From the NCBI RefSeq assembly GCF_001721295.1, contig NZ_MDDS01000075.1, positions 98,260 to 162,259 on the forward strand: a stretch of DNA of 64,000 bases, given 5' to 3'. The notes under the pieces are model-generated. The model was not told the origin of the DNA. It made no database searches and saw only the letters and a program-made list of their open reading frames with translations. This stretch comes from Sphingomonas turrisvirgatae (lineage in GTDB: Bacteria > Pseudomonadota > Alphaproteobacteria > Sphingomonadales > Sphingomonadaceae). Numbering within the stretch: position 1 is the first letter of the stretch; every line of letters begins with the position of its first letter. The translations under genes and the position numbers were made by a program. Positions 47,250 through 55,985 of this stretch are shown in pieces.

Positions 47250-50181
47250 CTCCGTTCGTTCGTTCAGGGTTGGCCGAATGAGGTTGAGCGGACTGTTGGC
47301 CTTCGCGATGACCAGCGAGCCGCGACCGTTCCGCGAGTGAGGTCAGCCATCGGTCCAGAGCGCCGACCACAGTTGCCGCTCGACCTGCCAATACCGTGGC
47401 AAGCGACTGGTCTCCGCGCTCTTCGGCCTCGCGGATCGCTGCGAGCTCCGCCTTCCGGGCCTTGCGGGCCGCCCGGTCCTCGCTGCGAATTCGGTTCCAG
47501 CGGTCACCATGGTGTGCTTCGCGCTGACGCACCGAACTGCGATCGAGGCGACCCAAGCCTTCGAGCGCCGAGGTCTTCTCGCCGGTTCGCCGCTCCAGTT
47601 TGTCGACGAGGCGCTTCTCGTCCTCGGTCCACAGCTTGACGCCGAACCGGGCGCGCGTGATCGCAGTGTAGTAGTTCTGTCCGGTCACCAGCGGCGAGTT
47701 AACAGGCGCGAGCACGTAGACGCGATCGTAGGTCTTGGATTGAGCCGAGTAGACGGTCTCCGCATAGCCATGATCCCAGCTTTTGTGCTGGCTGAGATCG
47801 ACTTGCTGGACCCTTCCGTCGCTGTCCCAGCGGATCGTCGCGACGGGGCCGCGCAGTGCCTCGACCGTCCCCCGCTCGGCATTCCTGACGCCGAGCTCGT
47901 GACTTACCAGACGCCACTGAATGCGATCGCCTTGTGAAAGATCGCGCTGCTCGGTCCGGAAGACATTGACCTGCGACGCTCGCCCGAGCCGCGGATCCCA
48001 ACGGATTGTCCGACCACGCTCGTCGATGAGCTGGACAAGCTGCCGCCCGCCGGGTCCTTTTCCAATCCCGAGCACACGATATTCGGCATCTCGGGTGAGT
48101 CCGAGACCGGCATTGTCACGGGAAAAAGTAATTACTTGGCCGCCGGAGTAGAAGCGCGCGAAATACTTCTCCTGCGCGGTCATGCCCGCCGGCGTCAGCA
48201 CCTCGAGTCGGCTGTCTTCCGCGGCGACCGCACCCTCCGCCTTTAGCGCCTTACGCACTTCAACGTTCACGATCAGGCGAGTCGCGTTCTCGAGAACAAG
48301 GATGTTGGTATTGGCCCGATTTTCGGGTTTGAGCCGCGTCCATTCGTGAACCAGCGCCTTGGCGAGGTCACCCGCGGTGCTGCCACTGACGACACGATCC
48401 AGGCTGGCAAGCGAGGCGGCATATTCGCCGGCCCGCGCCTGGGTCACCGCCGCCTTCATCGCTCGCGTTTCCTGACGAACTGACTCGGTGAGTGTTGCCT
48501 TCGAAAGCCCAAGCTCTTGCATCAGCCAGAATGGCTTGCCTTGCTCGATCGCGCCGGTCTGCTTGTTGTCGCCGAGCAGGACCAGACGCGCGCCCGTCAT
48601 CCGGCTGATCTCCAGCATGCGCTGCGCTTGGCGATTGCCGAGCTGTCCGGCCTCGTCGAGCACGAGTACGTGGCGATCGTCGATGCCTCGTCCGCCGGTC
48701 GCGAGAAGGCTTGCGACGGTGCGTGATGGGATACCCGCGGTGGCGCCGAGATTGGCGGATGCAGAAGAGGTCGGAGCCAGCGCGATCAATTCGGTATCTT
48801 CACCGGCCGCTTCGCGGAGCGCTCGGATCAGCGTGGACTTCCCCGCCCCTGCCACCCCATGAACCCCTAGCACTCTGTCGCTGGACAAGCCGAGATGGAC
48901 CAGCGCGCCTCGCTGAGCCGGCGTGAGGCCGGCATCCGCGCTCACCTCCTGCAGCCGCTCGCGCGACGCCAATGGCCTGGCGTCATCGATGGCCAAGGCG
49001 AGATGCTCGGAAAGCGCGAGTTCGAGACGCGCTGCCCGTCGCGTGGTCCGGCCGCGCGTGAGCACGGCGTCACCGGTCTGCTCGTGTGTCTCCAGAAGCT
49101 TGCGGCGCGCGAGGTGAACGTCCGCCAAAGGGCGGATATCCGCAAGACGGACCTCTCCTAAGTGCGATGACAGGGCGAGGCGCAGCATCTGCCCAAGATT
49201 GCTGACCGCTTCGCGCCCTTCCGCCTGACGAAGTCCAAACAGCATCGCCCGAGCTGAAGTCGCGCGGTGTGGCACCACCATTTCGTCTTCCCGACTCGAA
49301 GCCTCGGTGCGAACGACATCCAGTGCCTCGCGGTGATTTGCCGAGCGAGCGGCCCATCGCGCTTGCAGCGATTCGTGGCCGAGCTTCTCCTTCGCGCCTC
49401 GGGTCTCGTAAAATGAAATGCGCCGCGCTGCCTGCCCGGTAAGGCCGTTCTCCGCCGCATGCGCATCGATCTGCTCTGCGCGTTGCGACATCGTCGTGAT
49501 CAAGTCTTGAGGGACACCTGAAATCTCGAACAGCCCGGTCCGCGGATCGCGGTCGATGCCATAGCCCAATTCCCGCAGTCCGTGTGCCAGCTCGTTGCGG
49601 TAGACCTGCCCCGCGGTCATCTGCTCGGCGTACATCGCGCGCGTTTCGAGGCTCGCCATGGGCGCGTCAGCTTCCCGATTGGTCATGTTCAACACGACCA
49701 CATGGGTGTGGAGATGCGGATCGAGCTCGCGCGACGCATGCTCGGTGAAGCGCGCGAACAGGAGGCGGCCGGTCGTCTCATGGACGATCTCGCCAGCCAT
49801 CCGGTGGCGCAGCATCGCATGCTCTTCAAGATAGCCGAGCGCGGTGCTGACAGCGCGTTCGTGGGCCTGAGCGATGCGGTCGTCGCCCATGACCAGCGCC
49901 ATGACCGACACTGATTTGGGTGCGCTGACCGCGAAGTCCCAGCCGGGATGATGCTCGATCACGCCAGCCTTGCCGTGCCGGCCGAGCTGCTGGTCGCCAA
50001 TCTTGCCAGCCAGCAATTGCTGGAACAGCGCCGGATCGACGGTTCCCTCGAGCCCGAGATCGGCCGCGAGCGCACCGCCCCAGGCCGACCCCTCGTCAGC
50101 GCCTTTGGTGTAATAGTCCCCAACCGAATAATAGCGGGCGATATTGGCGGCGGTGCCCTTGAGGCGGCGCGGATGGATCAT
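47230..50181 (-). CDS. MobF family relaxase-helicase (TrwC/TraI type)
   Basis: The 983-residue protein nicks oriT and unwinds the transferred strand. The N-terminal relaxase domain (about 1-290) shows the tyrosine pairs Tyr17/18 and Tyr23/24 (ARYYSVGDYYTKG) and the histidine triad in ELDPHLHTHVVVLN. The helicase domain has Walker A GVAGAGKSTLIRAL (about 441-448), DEAGQLGNRQ and the C-terminal TAQSKTYDRVYVL/YTAITRAR-like motifs YSAQSKTYDRVYVLAP and YYTAITRARFG. Its start overlaps the coupling-protein stop by four bases. Length matches TrwC of R388. Confidence 0.96.
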   Translation of the reverse strand: MIHPRRLKGTAANIARYYSVGDYYTKGADEGSAWGGALAADLGLEGTVDPALFQQLLAGKIGDQQLGRHGKAGVIEHHPGWDFAVSAPKSVSVMALVMGDDRIAQAHERAVSTALGYLEEHAMLRHRMAGEIVHETTGRLLFARFTEHASRELDPHLHTHVVVLNMTNREADAPMASLETRAMYAEQMTAGQVYRNELAHGLRELGYGIDRDPRTGLFEISGVPQDLITTMSQRAEQIDAHAAENGLTGQAARRISFYETRGAKEKLGHESLQARWAARSANHREALDVVRTEASSREDEMVVPHRATSARAMLFGLRQAEGREAVSNLGQMLRLALSSHLGEVRLADIRPLADVHLARRKLLETHEQTGDAVLTRGRTTRRAARLELALSEHLALAIDDARPLASRERLQEVSADAGLTPAQRGALVHLGLSSDRVLGVHGVAGAGKSTLIRALREAAGEDTELIALAPTSSASANLGATAGIPSRTVASLLATGGRGIDDRHVLVLDEAGQLGNRQAQRMLEISRMTGARLVLLGDNKQTGAIEQGKPFWLMQELGLSKATLTESVRQETRAMKAAVTQARAGEYAASLASLDRVVSGSTAGDLAKALVHEWTRLKPENRANTNILVLENATRLIVNVEVRKALKAEGAVAAEDSRLEVLTPAGMTAQEKYFARFYSGGQVITFSRDNAGLGLTRDAEYRVLGIGKGPGGRQLVQLIDERGRTIRWDPRLGRASQVNVFRTEQRDLSQGDRIQWRLVSHELGVRNAERGTVEALRGPVATIRWDSDGRVQQVDLSQHKSWDHGYAETVYSAQSKTYDRVYVLAPVNSPLVTGQNYYTAITRARFGVKLWTEDEKRLVDKLERRTGEKTSALEGLGRLDRSSVRQREAHHGDRWNRIRSEDRAARKARKAELAAIREAEERGDQSLATVLAGRAATVVGALDRWLTSLAERSRLAGHREGQQSAQPHSANPERTNGVGDHDR

Positions 50182-52217
50182 GCCGGCCTCGCCGGGCCAC
50201 GCGCGCCGTCCTGGCGCCCATGCTGCCGCAGCCGGAACCCGTTGGGATTGCCATGGAGCATGAGCAGCGGCACCGATGCTGAATCGGTTTGCACTGCGGC
50301 AGGCACCTCAGAGGGTTCGGTGATCTCGTCTTCAGCTGGGCCTTGAGGCGGGGTATCCCCGGTCGGCGCATCCCATTCCAGCGGAAGTTCGGGGCTCACG
50401 TTTTCGCTGCGAGGGCGAGGAGCCCGGCGCCGGGATTTGCCGGATGGAGCCGGGACTGAAGCGGAAGCGAGTCGTTCGTCTGCCAGATCAACCCGATGCG
50501 GCGGGTCGGTCCGCTCCTGAAACGCCGCCGCGATCGACGGCATGGCATGATAGATATCCTGGAACCGGACCACCGGGAGATTGCGCCCGAACCGGAGGTA
50601 GCCGGTGAGATTAGGGAGGTTGGTGACCTCGGTGTGGAGCACGAGCGGCCGCGTCACCTGCATCCGCGACAGGTTCACCCCGTCGCGCATGTCGTTCACG
50701 CCATAGGACATGCCCTCATTGGCTTCGATCTGCTCGACCTGGCCCAGATTCTCGCTGACATGCTTGGCGGTCGGCGTGTCGTTCGCGCGCAGCGCCACCC
50801 AGGTGGAGCAATAGCCGGTGATTGCCGCGGCATCCTGAATGCCGTAGGTGGCTTCAAGCTGGGGATAGCTCTGGAAGCCGAGAATACCACAGCCACCATA
50901 TTTGCGGGCGCGGGCGAGAAAGTCCGAGAGCGACGGCAGCTTCTGCAAGCTCGGCAGCTCGTCGATCACGCAATAGAGACGCCGGTTGCGGTCGGCAGAG
51001 AGGCTCATGATCGCACTGATCGCGATATCGAGCCAGACGGTGATCAGCGGCCGCAGGGAGGGCAGCTGGTCGGCCTTCACGGTCACGAACAGCCAGCTGT
51101 CGTCCTTCTCATTCGCGACCCAGTCGCGGATCGAGAACCCGTCCTTGGTGTCGTCCAGATAGGAGAAGCTGCGCATCACCGAAGCCAGTTCAGCCTGGAT
51201 GCCGGCCGAGGTCCGCTCCCCTTCCATGCTGATGAACGCAGCAGCCTCTGTCCCCTGCGCAAAAGCGGCGAGGTCCTTGAGCTTTGAACGCACCAGTGTG
51301 TCGAGCAGCTGCGATACCAGCATGCGTTCCTGCCGAGCGAGCTTGCGCAGCACCGCGACCAAGGTGCCGCGGGCAGACTTCGCCCAGAACGGGTCTCCCG
51401 ACTTGTCCGGGATCGTCGATTCCGCGATCTGGTCGTAGTGATATTCCCGGGGGACATCGACCCAGGGGCTCCAGCGGTCGGACCGCACGTCGAGCGGGTT
51501 AAGCATCACGTCGATCCCGGGGCGGTAGAATTTTTCGACGAAGGTCCCGGCGGTGTCATAGACGATCGCTCGACGGCGCTTCTCGCGGATGCCGGCCAGC
51601 ATCTTGACGATGATGTTGGTCTTGCCCGTTCCGGGGGCGCCGCAGATCAGGATATGTTCCGGCTCGAAGCTCTCGGGCACTGCCACGCCACCGATCGCGA
51701 AGCTGCCGCGCGCATGCCGCCAAAGCGCCCGCCTAACCTGCCGCGCGCTGCCGAACCGGGCGCCTCGGAGGAACTGGTTGGACCCGAGCCCGCGACCCAT
51801 CTGAGTAAAGTAGAACCAAGCCCAGGCAAGCATCGCGAGGGTGAACAGGCCCGCGATCAGCGCGCCGCGCAGGAGGTTTCTTTCCAACCGCCGCAGCGTC
51901 GTGCGAGCAAGGCTCGATTTGAGCAACAGTTCCGGGTTGGTCCAGTAGCGTTGGCCGGTCGGGGTCTCGAACAAGATCGGCGTGGCGTTGCCTGGTACCG
52001 CGTCCCCCATCACCGCGGCCTGGCCAAGCTTGGCGAGGACGAACCGCTCATAGGGCGACGATTGCTCGAACGCATACCAGCCGGTGCCAATCACCCAGAT
52101 AACCAGCCCGGCCAGCATCGTCTGATAGAAGACCTGAGTGGTCATGCGGACATTGTGGACGATCGCCTGCCCGCCCCTCGTCCAGGAACCGAGCGTATCG
52201 TTGCGGAAGATGCTCAT
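50178..52217 (-). CDS. Type IV coupling protein (TrwB/TraD/VirD4 type)
   Basis: The 679-residue ATPase brings relaxosome DNA to the secretion channel. Two N-terminal membrane helices (about 27-45 and 110-130) precede the nucleotide-binding domain with Walker A CGAPGTGKTN (about 190-198) and Walker B LYCVIDELPSLQ. ARKYGGCGILGFQSYPQLEATYG is typical. The C-terminal 90 residues are low-complexity and charged. It overlaps the genes on both sides by four bases. Confidence 0.95.
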   Translation of the reverse strand: MSIFRNDTLGSWTRGGQAIVHNVRMTTQVFYQTMLAGLVIWVIGTGWYAFEQSSPYERFVLAKLGQAAVMGDAVPGNATPILFETPTGQRYWTNPELLLKSSLARTTLRRLERNLLRGALIAGLFTLAMLAWAWFYFTQMGRGLGSNQFLRGARFGSARQVRRALWRHARGSFAIGGVAVPESFEPEHILICGAPGTGKTNIIVKMLAGIREKRRRAIVYDTAGTFVEKFYRPGIDVMLNPLDVRSDRWSPWVDVPREYHYDQIAESTIPDKSGDPFWAKSARGTLVAVLRKLARQERMLVSQLLDTLVRSKLKDLAAFAQGTEAAAFISMEGERTSAGIQAELASVMRSFSYLDDTKDGFSIRDWVANEKDDSWLFVTVKADQLPSLRPLITVWLDIAISAIMSLSADRNRRLYCVIDELPSLQKLPSLSDFLARARKYGGCGILGFQSYPQLEATYGIQDAAAITGYCSTWVALRANDTPTAKHVSENLGQVEQIEANEGMSYGVNDMRDGVNLSRMQVTRPLVLHTEVTNLPNLTGYLRFGRNLPVVRFQDIYHAMPSIAAAFQERTDPPHRVDLADERLASASVPAPSGKSRRRAPRPRSENVSPELPLEWDAPTGDTPPQGPAEDEITEPSEVPAAVQTDSASVPLLMLHGNPNGFRLRQHGRQDGARGPARPA

Positions 52218-52510
52218 CGGCCGATCTCATCAAGCAGGCCGCGCTCAGCCAGCAACACACGGGCTCGATCGAGCGCCTTGTTGCAGAGGTCTGGCGACTG
52301 GTGGAGCGCGACCTCGGAGAGCAGCGCGAAGATCTGGATGGCAATTCCGAGGATCTCGTCGTTCGCAGTGAACGGATATCTGCCGCCCGGGGTAGCGGCT
52401 TCTTCGAGAACCGGTTGCAGAAACTTGGACAAGCTGAGATTGCCGCCATATGCGCGCAGCCTCAGCCGTCGATAAAGCTCGTCATCCATTCGGATCGAGA
52501 CCACGGGCAT
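52214..52510 (-). CDS. Ribbon-helix-helix relaxosome accessory protein
   Basis: The 98-residue protein starts MPVVSIRMDDELYRRLRLRAYGGNLSLSKFLQPVLEE, a ribbon-helix-helix DNA-binding fold, with a helical C-terminus. In R388 a gene of this kind (trwA) precedes trwB-trwC and binds oriT; the order here is the same. ATG 52510 is preferred over the longer in-frame extension, which lacks coding character. Confidence 0.8.
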   Translation of the reverse strand: MPVVSIRMDDELYRRLRLRAYGGNLSLSKFLQPVLEEAATPGGRYPFTANDEILGIAIQIFALLSEVALHQSPDLCNKALDRARVLLAERGLLDEIGR

Positions 52511-52618
52511 GCAACTCTCCGTCTCAGCTGCCCGCCATGGCGAAGACCGTATTAGCCGCCCGTCGATGGCGGTGCACGGGTCGGGGCGCTGAAGTGCCGG
52601 TTCGGCGCATACAACGCA

Positions 52619-52671
52619 CACAGACGGCGTGGTCTGTGCGAGGCGCGCTCGCGCCGACGACGTGTCGTCGG
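52619..52671. other. Candidate oriT inverted repeats
   Basis: Upstream of the TrwA-like gene are two perfect inverted repeats: CACAGAC-ggcgtg-GTCTGTG (52619-52638) and CCGACGA-cgtg-TCGTCGG (52654-52671). For MobF systems oriT normally lies beside the accessory gene, so the 52511-53029 gap is the expected place. The gap otherwise holds only palindrome-rich DNA and no ORF. The nic site itself is not recognised. Confidence 0.4.
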
Positions 52672-53029
52672 TCAAATATCCCTTCCCGAGAACTGTTTAC
52701 GCAGGACGAGCTGGAGAGCAGACGATGTGTAGTCGCTTTTCACTTCATAACCGATGACATGTAGTCTCCGATAACGAGCTGCAATGACTGCGAAATATTG
52801 CGCAGCACCCGTGCGTACGGTGCATTACAAACGCCCTTGCGGCGTGCGTCCTGCCTTCGCAGCGCCTTGCTGCGCTGCGCAGCCTCGTGCCGGAAGGCGC
52901 GGGGCTCCCCGCAAGGGGATTCTTTTAGGGGACGCCGGCGACAGCCGGCCTTCTATCGCGCCCATTGCAGACTCCACCAGGCGATGCGAGACTGACGCTG
53001 GCGGGCAGACGATCCAGAAGGAGATCGCA

Positions 53030-53269
53030 ATGCCCAAACTGACCGACCGCGAAAAGCTGGCCGAACTCGACAAGCGCCAGCGCGCGCTGTCCGAGGAGGC
53101 CGAGTCAGTGCGCCGAAGCCTTCGCGCCCGCTATGGCGCAATGCTTACGGACATCCCCGTCGAACGGATCAGCGAGAAGGAGTTTCGCGACCTCCTCACC
53201 CATGCGATTCGTGCTGGCGGCAGCCCCGCCATCGCCGCCCTTAAGGCGCTGCCCGCAGCGCCTATTTGA
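53030..53269 (+). CDS. Small coiled-coil protein of unknown function
   Basis: The 79-residue product follows an excellent ribosome binding site (AGAAGGAG). It has a charged coiled-coil half (KLTDREKLAELDKRQRALSEEAESVRRSLRARYG) and a C-terminal part with ISEKEFRDLLTHAIRAGG. It is divergent from the mobilization operon, across the presumed oriT, where small relaxosome or regulatory proteins often lie. I do not recognise the family. Confidence 0.75.
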   Translation: MPKLTDREKLAELDKRQRALSEEAESVRRSLRARYGAMLTDIPVERISEKEFRDLLTHAIRAGGSPAIAALKALPAAPI

Positions 53270-53277
53270 ACGTTCGC

Positions 53278-53386
53278 CGCCCCGAAGGGGCGTCCCTGCG
53301 ACGAGCACGGCGGAGCCGCGCGCAGGAGGCCTGCATCCCCGACAGGGGATGCAGCATCGCTCCGCGACGGACCCCGCCAGGGGTCC
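53278..53386. repeat. Cluster of three strong hairpins
   Basis: Three separate perfect hairpins lie in 109 bases: CGCCCC-gaa-GGGGCG (53278-53292), TGCATCCCC-gaca-GGGGATGCA (53332-53353) and GGACCCC-gcca-GGGGTCC (53369-53386). They follow the small coiled-coil gene. A similar GGGGCTCCCCGCAAGGGGAT lies upstream of that gene. Only the sequences are seen; the function is unknown. Confidence 0.6.
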
Positions 53387-53459
53387 CTGAGCGAAGCGAC
53401 CTCCACCGCTCACAAAAAATGGGGGACCGGTCCGGAAAATCCCGAACCGGTCCCCGCCA

Positions 53460-54437
53460 TCATCCTGCGTGGCGCCGCTGCCCCGCCAGCCGGAAGAATC
53501 GCGCCGGAACCCCTGCGGCCCGCACCAGTCGCGCCAAATGCGACTGCAACCCCGACCCCTCGCAGACCAGCGCTTCCACTGGCTTGAGTGCCAGCAGCTG
53601 TTCGTTGCGCGCGAACCCGGCTCGTTGTCCAAGCTTGCGGTTGAGCGTGAACGCGATCAGCGGCGTCCCCGTCCGTGCAGCCCAGGCCGCAGCAATCGCA
53701 TCGCAGCCCTTGTCCTGCGCGGTCGTCGCAAGGACCATCGACGGGATGCGCGCCCTCACCTGATCCAGGGCGTCGATGAGTTGGCCGCAATCCTCCCAGG
53801 CCTGTCCGCCAGAGAAGATCACCACCGGCCCTTGCGGAGCGTGTGCCTCGTTTTTGCGTTGGCGTCGCGCGGCCAGGAAGTCAGCTGCCGCCACCACCGA
53901 GGCGGTACGCTTGCTCGATACCAGCGACCCCCGTGGCGAAGACCAGGGGCGTCCGGTTTCGGCATGGTAGGTCGCCGCGGCATGATCCCGCATGCAGGCC
54001 GCCGCGTCACGGGCCTCGTCGAGCGATTGACAGTGCAATTGCGCTTCCTCGAGCTCGGCCATCATCACCTCGCTACCATCGGCATCGCGGATCAGCGCCT
54101 TGATCCGGGTGGCCGCCTTGTCGGCCTCACCGTCGAGCTGTCCGGACACCCGGTGGAAGCTGTGGACGATCCCCCAGGCGAACCGGTCGGCAAGGCTTTC
54201 CAGCCGCGAGTCGCGCAGCACGTCGAACAGCGTGCGGACCAGCATCTCGGTCGCCAGTTCAACCTCTCGCGCGTCGGGCATACCGGCATCAGTCACGTCG
54301 GTTCCGGCATCGATCCGGAACCCGTCGATGGTTTCTGTGAAGGCTGTCGCGAAGCCGTCGCTGGGCGCTGCTGTCTCGGCGATGATAAGGTCGGCAATCT
54401 CCGTGAAAGAGCGGATGGATCGTGCAAGCTTGGTCAT
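53460..54437 (-). CDS. DUF2493 (SLOG-like) protein, copy 1
   Basis: The 325-residue product has an N-terminal helical region and a C-terminal DUF2493 domain: GPVVIFSGGQAWEDCGQLIDALDQV, MVLATTAQDKGCDAIAAAWAARTGTPLIAF and KPVEALVCEGSGLQSHLARLVRAAGVP. DUF2493 is a Rossmann-type domain related to nucleotide-binding SLOG proteins. AAGGAGG precedes ATG 54437. A diverged paralogue lies at 55986-56990. The role is not established. Confidence 0.82.
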   Translation of the reverse strand: MTKLARSIRSFTEIADLIIAETAAPSDGFATAFTETIDGFRIDAGTDVTDAGMPDAREVELATEMLVRTLFDVLRDSRLESLADRFAWGIVHSFHRVSGQLDGEADKAATRIKALIRDADGSEVMMAELEEAQLHCQSLDEARDAAACMRDHAAATYHAETGRPWSSPRGSLVSSKRTASVVAAADFLAARRQRKNEAHAPQGPVVIFSGGQAWEDCGQLIDALDQVRARIPSMVLATTAQDKGCDAIAAAWAARTGTPLIAFTLNRKLGQRAGFARNEQLLALKPVEALVCEGSGLQSHLARLVRAAGVPARFFRLAGQRRHAG

Positions 54438-54894
54438 TTGAACCTCCTTTTCATAAGAGGTCATTTTCCCGGCACGGGCGCCGAGCGGCGGGGTCAAGGA
54501 TCGGGCGCAGCCCGACCGCGCAGCGGCGGTGGGGGTCACGATTTTCTCTGGCGGCTACATTGCTCGCGGTCTCTGTCCAGCCGCCCGATCCGCCAGGGAA
54601 AATGGTGGGGCCCCGCCGTCCTTGAGGCCGCCGCGTCCCCGTGCCACCCTTAGAAGACTTGAGAGAAGAGAAGAGGCTGGGCTGGCGGGGGCTCGATGCC
54701 CCCGTCAGCCCATCGTTCCAGGCGACGCACGCGCCTGCTTCTCGACCACATAACAACAGGCTCCTCGCTCGCGCGAGAAGCCTGTTGCGACGAACCGTTG
54801 CCCTCCCCCGCGAATCACATTGCCGCGAAGGCGATGTTCTCTCAGAAGCTGAAGGGGACGGCCAGACCGCCGCACGCGTAACAGGGGTGTTTGC
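54438..54894. other. Intergenic region, no convincing gene
   Basis: These 457 bases lie between two divergently transcribed genes. ORFs present in several frames are short, overlap each other and lack coding character. A CTCGCTCGCGCGAG palindrome is at about 54769. It likely holds the divergent promoters. Confidence 0.4.
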
Positions 54895-55362
54895 GTGACC
54901 ATCGAAGTCGAAGCGCAGGCGCATAGCGCCTCGCGCGTGATCCTCGCCTCGCCGCGGAACCTGTTCCGGGCGTTCATCGATCCCGAAATGCTCGCCTCCT
55001 GGCGGGCACCGCAAGGCATGAGCGCGACGCTCTCGGCCTTCGATCCGCGTGCTGGTGGCGGTTATCGCATGGTGCTGCGCTACCCCGAGCCGGGCCGAGG
55101 CAAGACTGCGCCCGACAGCGATTCGGTTGAAGTCCGGTTCGCCGAACTGGTTGCCGAGGAGCGAATCGTCGAGCTTGTCAAGTTCCGCAGCGACGATCCC
55201 GCCTTCGACCGTGAGATGCGCCTCACCACCACCTTCGCCCCTGTCGCGGATGGCACCAGGGTGACGATGGTTGCCGACCATGTCCCGCCGGGGATCGAGC
55301 AGGCCGATCACGAGGCGGGCATGGCGAGCTCGCTGCGCAAACTGGCGCTCCTCACCGAATAG
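54895..55362 (+). CDS. SRPBCC/AHSA1-domain protein
   Basis: The 155-residue protein starts at GTG 54895 behind CAGGGG. SASRVILASPRNLFRAFIDPEMLASWRAPQGMSATLSAFDPRAGGGYRM, the LTTTFAPVADGTRVTMVADHVP segment and the C-terminal helix match the activator-of-Hsp90 homology / START-like SRPBCC fold, a hydrophobic-ligand pocket. It is one of few rightward genes in this block. The ligand is unknown. Confidence 0.85.
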   Translation: MTIEVEAQAHSASRVILASPRNLFRAFIDPEMLASWRAPQGMSATLSAFDPRAGGGYRMVLRYPEPGRGKTAPDSDSVEVRFAELVAEERIVELVKFRSDDPAFDREMRLTTTFAPVADGTRVTMVADHVPPGIEQADHEAGMASSLRKLALLTE

Positions 55363-55396
55363 TCAGCTGTTCCGACGCCGCTGGCGTCGAGCACAA

Positions 55397-55642
55397 TCAC
55401 GATAAATCGACGGGTCCCCGAATCGGCTGGCGCGGAACTTCCTCGAGATCGACACCGGCAATGCGCGTGACCCGCGCCCGAATCCGATCCACAAGATGAG
55501 ATCCTTGACCTGATCCCGACGACAGCGCCGAACGAAGAATATCGCGCGCTTCGTCTTCCATCGAGCGTCCGTGCCGAGCGGCCTGGAGATGCAGACGGGA
55601 TTTTAGCGCGTCATCGATTTCGCGGATGGTGATGCTCGCCAT
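55397..55642 (-). CDS. FitA-like antitoxin, no toxin beside it
   Basis: The 81-residue ribbon-helix-helix protein MASITIREIDDALKSRLHLQAARHGRSMEDEARDIL resembles FitA/VapB-type antitoxins; the C-terminal part would wrap the toxin. The expected PIN toxin directly downstream is absent: that position is occupied by the convergent SRPBCC gene. It may be an orphan regulator or immunity relic. Confidence 0.8.
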   Translation of the reverse strand: MASITIREIDDALKSRLHLQAARHGRSMEDEARDILRSALSSGSGQGSHLVDRIRARVTRIAGVDLEEVPRQPIRGPVDLS

Positions 55643-55720
55643 ACAATCCGACCTTGGGCCCGCCCATCCTGTCGCTCATTGCTGCACGTCAGGCAAGTCG
55701 GCGCTTCTCGTCCGATCATA

Positions 55721-55972
55721 TCACCCGCCCGGCAGCGCCGGCGCCTCCAGCCGCGATCCGCCCGGTGGCACATAGGCCTCATACGGGTTGCCGTCGTGGA
55801 GATGCCCGAACGGGGTCATCACATAATCATTGCCCTGCAGCGACACGGCGCACAGCACATAGCGCGGCACGCCGGTAGCGGCATCGGTGCACTCCATCAG
55901 CGACAGGTCGCCATTCGCGGCGGCACGCATCATGGTCCGGAAGTTGCGGATATAGGCTTCGGGAATCGCCAT
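55721..55972 (-). CDS. DUF6117-like protein
   Basis: The 83-residue product MAIPEAYIRNFRTMMRAAANGDLSLMECTDAATGVPRYVLCAVSL then GNDYVMTPFGHLHDGNPYEAYVPP resembles DUF6117 proteins I know from alphaproteobacterial plasmids; the name is from memory. GGGAG precedes ATG 55972. It lies 13 bases after the DUF2493 copy 2 gene, likely in one operon. Confidence 0.7.
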   Translation of the reverse strand: MAIPEAYIRNFRTMMRAAANGDLSLMECTDAATGVPRYVLCAVSLQGNDYVMTPFGHLHDGNPYEAYVPPGGSRLEAPALPGG

Positions 55973-55985
55973 CTCATGTCTCCCA

